Source: Hybos culiciformis (lineage: Eukaryota; Arthropoda; Insecta; Diptera; Hybotidae). From it: a stretch of 64,000 bases of DNA. Shown piece after piece: positions 56,385-64,000 of the stretch. The DNA is taken from positions 98,622,533 through 98,686,532 of the forward strand of contig OZ023273.1 in assembly GCA_964007475.1 (NCBI GenBank), given 5' to 3'. Position 1 is the stretch's first letter. Each line of letters begins with the position of its first letter. The notes beneath the pieces were generated by a model that saw only the letters and a list, made by a program, of their open reading frames with translations, was not told the origin of the DNA and did not search any database. A program made the translations under genes and the position numbers.

Positions 56385-56830
56385 TGAAAATTTTTCCGAT
56401 GATTTTTCCGCTTTCTCGGGTTTTCCATGGAGTTTTCTACAAAAGCAACCTTATGCAACTCATTTAGCTCTACAACTTTGTCTCAGGTTGCAAAACGCTC
56501 AAACGCTTCTTTTGTCGGAAAAACTCCGGAAAAGCTTTTTACATGAATTTTCATCGATTTTTTCTGCAAGTTTTCACCATTGTCGGAGAGAAAGTAATGA
56601 TGCCAGTTGATAGGGAACTTGATCCTGCATAATTAAGAAAACTTTTTTACCGGAAAATTTTCCGGAAAAGTCGGAAAATTCCGGAAAATTTTTTCGGAAA
56701 AATCAGAAAAATTTGTATTTTTCCTAAAACGGATTTATCACTACTCAAATTTGTTCCAAATTTTCAAATGATTTTTCCCGATTTTCCGGGTTTTCCATGG
56801 AAACTTCCGGTTCAAATTTTGATAGCTTCA
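56385..56830. repeat. TTTTCC/GGAAAA-rich repeat cluster
   Basis: GATTTTTCC followed by CGGGTTTTCCATGGA occurs at about 56399-56432 and again at about 56768-56801. The block 56650-56705 is dense in overlapping TTCCGGAAAA palindromes. It looks like a worn transposon resembling the GGAAAAA-rich hAT element at 19298, but no ends were found. The open frame 56368-56610 is within it. Confidence 0.45.
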
Positions 56831-59800
56831 ATTGTCACGCGACATGAACCTGTGTGAAAAGTGGGTCTACGAGAGGGTCGAAAATAGTAAAGAAATATAT
56901 AAATAAACAGATAAATTCCTGTACGAGTTAATAAGAATTGTGTCCTCAAAAAACATTTATCAGGTTTTTAAATTTTTCCTAAAAATATATCATATTATAA
57001 ACAAGAAAAATAATTATAAAACATAAAAGCTGAATTCTTGGTTGTAAAGGCTAGGTAAAGTCTAAAACTCTATATGTATGAAATTGTAAAAATGAAATAT
57101 TAAATAAATAAATAAATTGTTATATTTATTTTAGCAATAGCTTCTTATATGAAAACTTTATTAGATATCACAAATAACAATAACTTCTTTTAGAAACTCT
57201 TGCTTTTATAAAAATATATGACTTAAGAACTACAAAATACTCTTTGAAATTATTATCAATTTGTGCAATCTGGTCTGTTGTGTTAACGTTCAAATTTTTT
57301 GTCATTTTACTTTTAAGTGTAGAAAGCGAACGAGCAAGCACTGGATAGAAATGGATCCAAACTAGAACTAGGTCTTTGCCATACTAGTTTTAGAATTGAA
57401 TCCCTGCAGGGAACTTTTATATACATACATATGTTTAGATTAAAGTGTAGTAATGTGTTTATTGTTTGTATTTATGTTGTTATGAATATTCTGCACAGGT
57501 GCTTTTTTTATATTCGAATAAATAAATAAAAAATAATGACATAATTTGTTTTATGCTTTGATCTCAAAATTTACTATGACTCCAGTATAAAAAGATTTAG
57601 TATTTGAATAGTCTTATTCACCGGTAATAATACATACATTTCCTCAAATAATAATATTTTTAGCGAATAAAATTTGTTTTACTGAAAACAATAAAAAATA
57701 TCAACCGCATTATTATAAAAAGAACGATCTTAATGAACAAACAAAAATTGGAGCCATGGGGCGTTATGAAAATATTTCATTTTGTCAATATATAATATAT
57801 TGAAGAATTTCAAAATTGAAGAAAACTTAAATTTTATTTAGAAGACAATTTAGATATAATATTTTCTTTTTGTATAATGGATCTCTTTATTATGTTATGG
57901 AAAACAAAACATTAATTCTAAGATAAGCTCATAAACATAAATTCAGGGACCGAATTAAATAATCATTAAAAAATAAATTTTTCAAAAATTTAAAATCTCT
58001 TTTTTTTATGATAACTTTTTCATTTTTTGAATATTTAATTTTTTTAATAATTTTGTTTTTGACTTTTTTAAAATATACATCTCTAAAACAGTTTTCTTAG
58101 TTAATAATTGATTGTTTTTAAAGAGGAGATCCCTGCAAAAAATTATACATTGCTGCAAAAAATTGATGACTTTTCAATGTATATATCGGCTTAAGCAAAA
58201 AATTAAACTCAAAATTGAGCTCACAATCTTAATGATGAGCGTGATCGCACTAACTGTCAATGTATACATCACTGAATCATTCCTTTTGTGTCAAAAGCTC
58301 CTAAAATTTGCTATCACCGCAAATACACATCTTTTTTTTACTTTTCGAAAGGGAAACCTTTGATGGTGTCACATGCAACAAACCCGATATTTATTATTTC
58401 AACGCAAGAACTTTTGAAATATTTGATTTACGACTTTTGGGTTTGTTGTTTATACCTAAGTGCAAACATTCTGTACATATTTTTATTTTGTTTATAATAC
58501 ATTACACAATCATAACAAATAACTCTATTGTGTTTTCGTAATGCATTTTTGTTTGTATTCAATTCGCGTACCTTATTACTTAATGAATTTTAATGAAATA
58601 AGGTAAATATTATAGCAGGGAAGCTATTATGTAGGTATATATTTTAAATTTCCTATCCTGACATTTTGGCGTGAAAGAAAATTCAGTAAATATGCGGCTT
58701 TTATTATAAAATTTGTTTTGTTTGGTTGAAAAAAAAAACAACAAAAAAAAAAACAAAATTGAATTAAAAGAAAAAAATATATATTTTTTTTTAACAGGTG
58801 GCCACCACTGAATTAAATAACTAGATTTGGTTTCTGATTCAGATGAATGAACACATTTAATAAAAGATAAATAATATTATTCATAACGTTTTGTTGGTTA
58901 AATTTTTTTCTGCAAGGATGATTCAATAATAGAATTATTATATTATTGAAATAATTATTTATAATTTTAAATTAACTATGTATGTACATAGATATGTACA
59001 TATACTTTTTTATTAAATTAATTTCCGAAATTTTATAAATTAACTTTATAAAAATGTTTCCAATAAGAAGATTATTGAATGAATTTTGATAAAATTATAG
59101 AATTATATCCCAATAAAAATTTTATATGTAGAAATGACAAAGTTCCTCGAGGATTTCATTAATTCCCTTGAAAGAACAAAGCATTTGGGAGAAGGAATAT
59201 AGAAGCATGTTCTTTCACTTGAGGATAAATTGTATGAAATGTTCCGCGGTTTTCGGCTTTAGTCCTTTTATTCTTTATTTTTCTGAAGGGATAAAGAATT
59301 GATTACATTTATTCAAAGTTTTACATAATTTTAATTTTATATATGTAAATGTAAAGATTTTTAAAAAGTTCTAGCTTTTAGATAAAATATTCTCTTATAA
59401 AGTACTTCCTACTTCCTTCGAAAGTGCCACAGAAAAGAAGTCTTCCAAAATGAAAAAAGAATAGCTTTATACGAAATAGTTAATGACAAATAGAAAATTT
59501 TGTATACGGTTTCTTTTCTGCATTACTTTCAAATCAAGTAGGAAATGCTGAAATCGTGGCCATTTACTAACCAAATTCCACAGTATTTTATAATTAAACA
59601 GGAGCAACATCCTGCAACTTTTTCTTAAAGAAATTATTGATATTTTCTTACTTCCGATTCCTAATGGGATAGTATGGAAATGATCAATAATAATATTGTT
59701 CTTCAAAGGTATTCAAATGTGTTACCTTTTGGACTAAAATCTAATAAAAGTTTGTTTATATGGAAAGTTGTGTGGCTGATTCAAAAATTTATTAAAATAT

Positions 59801-61920
59801 CACTGAAATTTCTTAAAATTTACTTTCGTGAAACTAGTAAGTCCAAATTTAAGAAACCTAATTTTACCTACAAACATAATAACTAGTTGAGATTACCTGG
59901 TTTCGCACGGGAGTGCCGAAATTATATTTATAACAAAACACTTCAATCCGTGTATGTGTAAGACTTGTACCATATGGAGCTACTGAATCCTAAATTTTAA
60001 AATTTAGCTCGCCCCGGAGCGCTGTAATTGAATTGCAGATAATGCATATTTCATAATATAGAAATAATTTGAAAATATTTTAAACAAAAAATCGAATTAA
60101 CAAGACTTTATTTACGGCGTTTTTTATTATTGAAACTAAATTATGTTTACAATTATAGTATATATATATGTACTTAAAAGGCACGAATTCAAAATATACA
60201 TTTATTCAAATGCTTTTGAAATGAAAACTATAGTTAATTTCTGCAAGTAGTTAATAAAAATATGAATATTTAGAGCCGTTTTAGGTTAAAACAAAAAATT
60301 CAAGAAAACTGAATATTATTTAGGACAAAACAAATATGAAAACAAACCAAGTTTATATTATTACTAGTATTCATTATACTTTCAAGTGTTCTGTATTTAC
60401 GAAAAAACATATTTTTTATAAATAAATTTCACAAAAAAATTGTCGAAATATTTAAAAGTGATTTTAGAATCATTATAAATATCATAATATAGAATCCAGG
60501 ATCGACCGATGTAGTGATAGTATATACTTGACCATCTGCGTTAAAATATTTTTTTTTGTTTAAAATAATCTCTATTAAAACTTTGTATGTATATTTATAG
60601 AATACAATATAGGTAATTGAAGTTTGAATGAGTTTTATATGATTTAGTTCAAACAATATGAAGATAATAATCTTTCTATTTTAAGTCACGAAATCATTTT
60701 CAGTATTTGAAAAAAAATGTATTTCCAGAGTCGGATTAATTTATTTTCAGGAAACCTATCACATAACGTTTCAGACAATAATGTATACAAAAATAGCGAC
60801 ATGATGTGTATAGAGTTTATGTTTTTTTCAAAACAGCAAAATTATAATCGTATTTTAGACGATATAAACTATAACCGAAAACTTTCATATAGCAACAAGA
60901 ACATTTTGTTTTGAAAGATTTGTTTGTCTTATAAAAAATCCTTCACTTCGTGCTTACAGTTTGCCGACGGAGTAACATATTGGAAGACAAAAATAAATTA
61001 AAAAAAAATTTTTTTTTGTTTTAGTTCAATGCCATTCCTTTCAAAATACATATTTAAAATCTTAGTTCAAATATTAGGGATCCGAATAATTTTTGCATAA
61101 GGCGCAAACATATTTTAATCCGACTCTTAATACTACTCTGAATAATGTCTGTTTAAATTTCAAACTCATTAACATTATAATTTGTTTTCATGTTCAAATC
61201 AATTGAGGGGTTGGAATGCATGTTCTATTTGTTTTCTAAAAACTTATTGGCTCATCAAAAATATGTCATTTTTCACGTAAAAAAAAATGATTGTACCTGT
61301 CAATAGTATATATCATTTAATCATTTTGATATTCCATTAAATAAGTAATGTTGGTACTTAAGACTGTTCATATAAAATTAAAAAAAGTTTCACAACATGA
61401 AAAGAACATTTTTTGAACTTAGAAAGTACATAATAAAGAAAAAGTGTTACATAATGTTCGCTACCGTTTTTATATGATTTTAATATGATTCCTACTGATT
61501 CTATTTAACCAGAAAATATCAAAATTTGCAATCGTTATGTTTTGATTCCAAAAATATCTGCTTTTCTAGCATTTGTTTGCACCTATGATCCAACAGAAAC
61601 TGAATTAAATGAATAAAGTCTATAATACAATTTTGTATATAATTGAAATCTTTCTTTGTAAATACATGTACATTTCGTATAATATATGATTCTATATGAA
61701 TACTACATTGTTTAAATTTCAAGCCGAAGTAATTTGAATTAAAATTGAAGTAGAGAAACTTACTTTTGTACGATATTTTATTAATACAATTTCGAAATGC
61801 ATTTCTAAATTAAGTAATTGAATAACAAATTTATTAAAGTGTTTTTATGTCAACCATTTCAACCTTCCATATAAATAGAAAGTAATAATTCTATTGAATT
61901 CTGAAAATGTATATTCGGAA
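56831..61920. other. AT-rich non-coding interval
   Basis: No supported gene. A short GC-richer island at 59890-60045 (with GTTTCGCACGGGAGTGCCG and CTCGCCCCGGAGCGC) is unlike its flanks and is probably a repeat fragment. Confidence 0.45.
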
Positions 61921-61925
61921 CCATG

Positions 61926-62062
61926 GGCGCCGCCAGGATTTTTTATAAGGTGGTGCATGTGAAAATTATTATTTTCATTTTACCAAATCTTTGACATATG
62001 GCGGGTTCATCACTAAGTTACAATTTCCAACAACCTTAATTTAAATTAAATTTTGATTTTAG
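61926..62062. repeat. Transposon-end-like patch next to the retrotransposon
   Basis: GGCGCCGCCAGGATTTTTTA then GGTGGTGCATG is GC-rich against the flank and resembles a terminal motif of insect DNA transposons. It lies about 130 bases before the open reverse-transcriptase frame and could mark the site into which the retroelement inserted. Confidence 0.3.
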
Positions 62063-64000
62063 GAAAAATCAGAAACAATATTTTTAATTAACGACAAAAT
62101 TCATCTCAGTATGCTGATGCATTCCAGTCCATCATTCGTAAGAACAGGGGATAGTACGTGGACGGAATCTTCAGCGGAAACCTTGGAAGTATTAATGGAC
62201 ACTCACTTTCCGAAGTGCGAAGAAAGTGCTGACGAATGTGCAACTGTTGATGGCCAACGGCGTGTAATTAATCAAATGGAAGACGTCCGATCTCTAATCA
62301 CAAGAGAAAAAATTGCCTGGGCAATAGATGGCTTCGCTCCATATAAATCAGCGGGAATTGATGGTATCTTCCCAAAAATGTTGCAGGAAGCCAAAGAGAC
62401 TGTTACCCCTTGGCTCGAAATTTTGTTTAGAAGCAGCCTTGTACTTGGTCATATTCCACAGTCGTGGAGAAGGATCAAGGTTGTCTTTATACCTAAGGCG
62501 GGGAGGCGTGGACATGAGACGGCTAAAGATTACAGGCCAATCAGCCTATCGTCCTTCGTTCTTAAAACGCTTGAGCGTATAATTGAATACGATATCAGGA
62601 AAAAGTTGGAAAGTAATCCTCTTTGTTCCTCACAACATGCATACTGTAAGGGCAAATCCACCGAGACGGCACTACATGAAGTAGTTCGTAAAGTGGAAGA
62701 GTCAATTCAGTACAAGGAATACACGCTAGCGTCATTTCTAGACATAGAAGGGGCTTTCAATAATGTAAGTATTAAAGCAATCCAGGAGTCACTAAATCAA
62801 GCAGATGTTGGGACGATAAATTTTTGGATTGGTAATATGCTACGAACAAGAGAGGTTCATGCAAATCATGGCAGCTACCATATGGTCAGGAGTGTGGAGA
62901 GAGGCACTCCCCAGGGAGGGGTGCTGTCACCGCTACTCTGGCTACTTGTAATGAACTCGGTTCTAGTTAAGCTCCAAAGAGCAGGAGTGAAAGCGGTAGC
63001 GTACGCGGATGACCTAGCGATTCTTGTCTCTGGGAAATTCCTACCTACACTAACAGAATTAATGGAAAGTGCTCTACTCGTAGTGACGAGTTGGGCAAAG
63101 GAGTGTGGCCTCAATGTGAATCCAAGCAAGACAGAGCTTATGTTGTTCACAACGAGGACAAAAATACCCTGCTTCGCCCTACCCAAGTTGGGAGGGGTGA
63201 CGCTGGGTTTAGCTTCGAGGGTTAAGTATTTGGGTGTAGTACTAGATCCTAAGCTTAACTGGAAATATAGTGTCGATGAGAGAATTAAAAAAGCATGTGT
63301 AGCTTTTTATTCTTGTAAACGAATGGTAGGGAAAAGGTGGGGACTGAGGCCGCATATGGTTCTCTGGATGTACACAGCAATTGTACGCCCAATCCTCACG
63401 TACGGAGCGGTAATTTGGTGGCCAGCTGTAGAGAAGGCCTATGTTCGAACCAAGCTGGGTAGAATACAGCGAAGTGCATGTGTGAGCATCACGGGGGCGC
63501 TAAGAACGGCACCTACTGATGCTCTCAATGTTCTGCTGCATCTTTTACCCCTTGACTTACATGTCAAAAATCTCGCTACTTGCAGTGCAGTCAGGCTTCA
63601 AGAAAGTGGAAACTGGCTGACTAAACCATATGGTCACAGTAGAATCCTTAGGGATATATCTAAGAATGTGACCTGCACTCAAACTGACTATACCATTCCC
63701 AGGTTAGAACTGAAAAAGAATTTTCAGATCGTAATACCGACTAGAAGGGATTGGGAGGTTAATAATATTCTAGAGGGAGTCGACCTAGCTATCTACACAG
63801 ACGGTTCAAAAATGGACTGTGGTGTTGGTGCTGGGGTGTACTCGGAAGAAATGAATATAGCTAGAAGTTATAGACTTCCAGACAGATCCAGTATTTTTCA
63901 GGCAGAAGTACTTGCGATCTGGAAGGCGTGCTGTCTGTTGTGTGACTCGGCTCCGGCTGTTCACAGGGTGGTAATAGCTTCTGACAGTCAAGCGGCCATT
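62063..64000 (+). CDS. Non-LTR retrotransposon ORF2: reverse transcriptase and RNase H, truncated at both ends
   Basis: One frame is open from just after a TAG (62060-62062) to the window end, 646 codons, with a first Met at 62111. The order is: ORF2 linker ending ETLEVLMDTHFP, a KSAGIDGIFP entry motif, DYRPISLSS, FLDIEGAFNNVS (first RT Asp), RGTPQGGVLSPLLW, YADD at 63002-63013, thumb region with VKYLGVVLD, then RNase H with YTDGS (about 63794-63808), FQAEV and SDSQA, keeping the D-E-D residues. RNase H downstream of RT fits the LOA or I groups. No apurinic endonuclease domain precedes it, so the copy is 5'-truncated, as target-primed reverse transcription often leaves. GC content is far above the flanks and there is no stop or frameshift, indicating a young insertion. 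Its 3' end is outside the window. Confidence 0.92.
62063..64000 (+). mobile_element. LINE insertion, 5'-truncated, continues past the window
   Basis: The element that carries the RT/RNase H frame. The exact 5' junction lies between about 62060 and 62105, where AT-rich host-like sequence gives way to balanced coding sequence. No target duplication can be checked without the 3' end. Confidence 0.85.

Noticed and set aside
58112..58541. Cluster of three overlapping open frames
   Set aside because: Three different frames overlap, none with a domain, splice context or signal peptide that can be supported.
62875..63186. Minus-strand frame over the retrotransposon (and 63806-63991)
   Set aside because: Shadow of the reverse transcriptase/RNase H frame, which has all the motifs on plus.

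Overview
This is an AT-rich (by eye about three quarters A+T) intron-containing insect nuclear contig with one assembly gap. The insect assignment rests on two genes of the amd type, a branch of the aromatic-amino-acid-decarboxylase family known mainly from insects and cuticle chemistry, and on typical insect non-autonomous transposons. The order and species cannot be fixed from this window.

Layout. 1-1841 (minus): three coding blocks of a flavin amine oxidase of the polyamine/spermine-oxidase type; its C-terminus runs off the left edge. 1855-4505: intergenic DNA filled by a short inverted-repeat element and a 995-bp hAT-type element with a 497-bp TTAA-flanked element nested in it. 4506-7914 and 8370-12879 (both minus): a head-to-tail pair of three-exon amd-like genes with the same intron phases and an identical 235-nt middle exon. 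Both carry Asn where DOPA decarboxylase has His192, which predicts 3,4-dihydroxyphenylacetaldehyde synthase (decarboxylation plus oxidative deamination) rather than dopamine formation. 12880-31580: non-coding, with a Helitron, hAT-type elements, palindromic elements, a pogo/Tigger-like MITE and a TA microsatellite. 31600-32116 (plus): first coding exon of a regulator-like protein rich in Asn, Gln and His, ending at a GTAAGT donor; the rest of that gene is not recognised here. 32117-62062: a gene-poor stretch with SINE-like tRNA heads, dispersed repeats, a 200-N gap, a self-complementary minisatellite, another hAT-type element and a long foldback. 62063-64000 (plus): a 5'-truncated but fully open non-LTR retrotransposon ORF2 with reverse transcriptase and RNase H, running off the right edge.

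How the genes relate. Two aldehyde-producing aromatic amine enzymes and a flavin amine oxidase sit on one strand within 13 kb. All three chemistries act on amines or amino acids and release H2O2 (expected from the families), so a small catechol/amine-oxidation cluster linked to cuticle formation is possible, but only tandem duplication of the amd-like pair is really supported. No operon, CRISPR or bacterial-type feature was seen.
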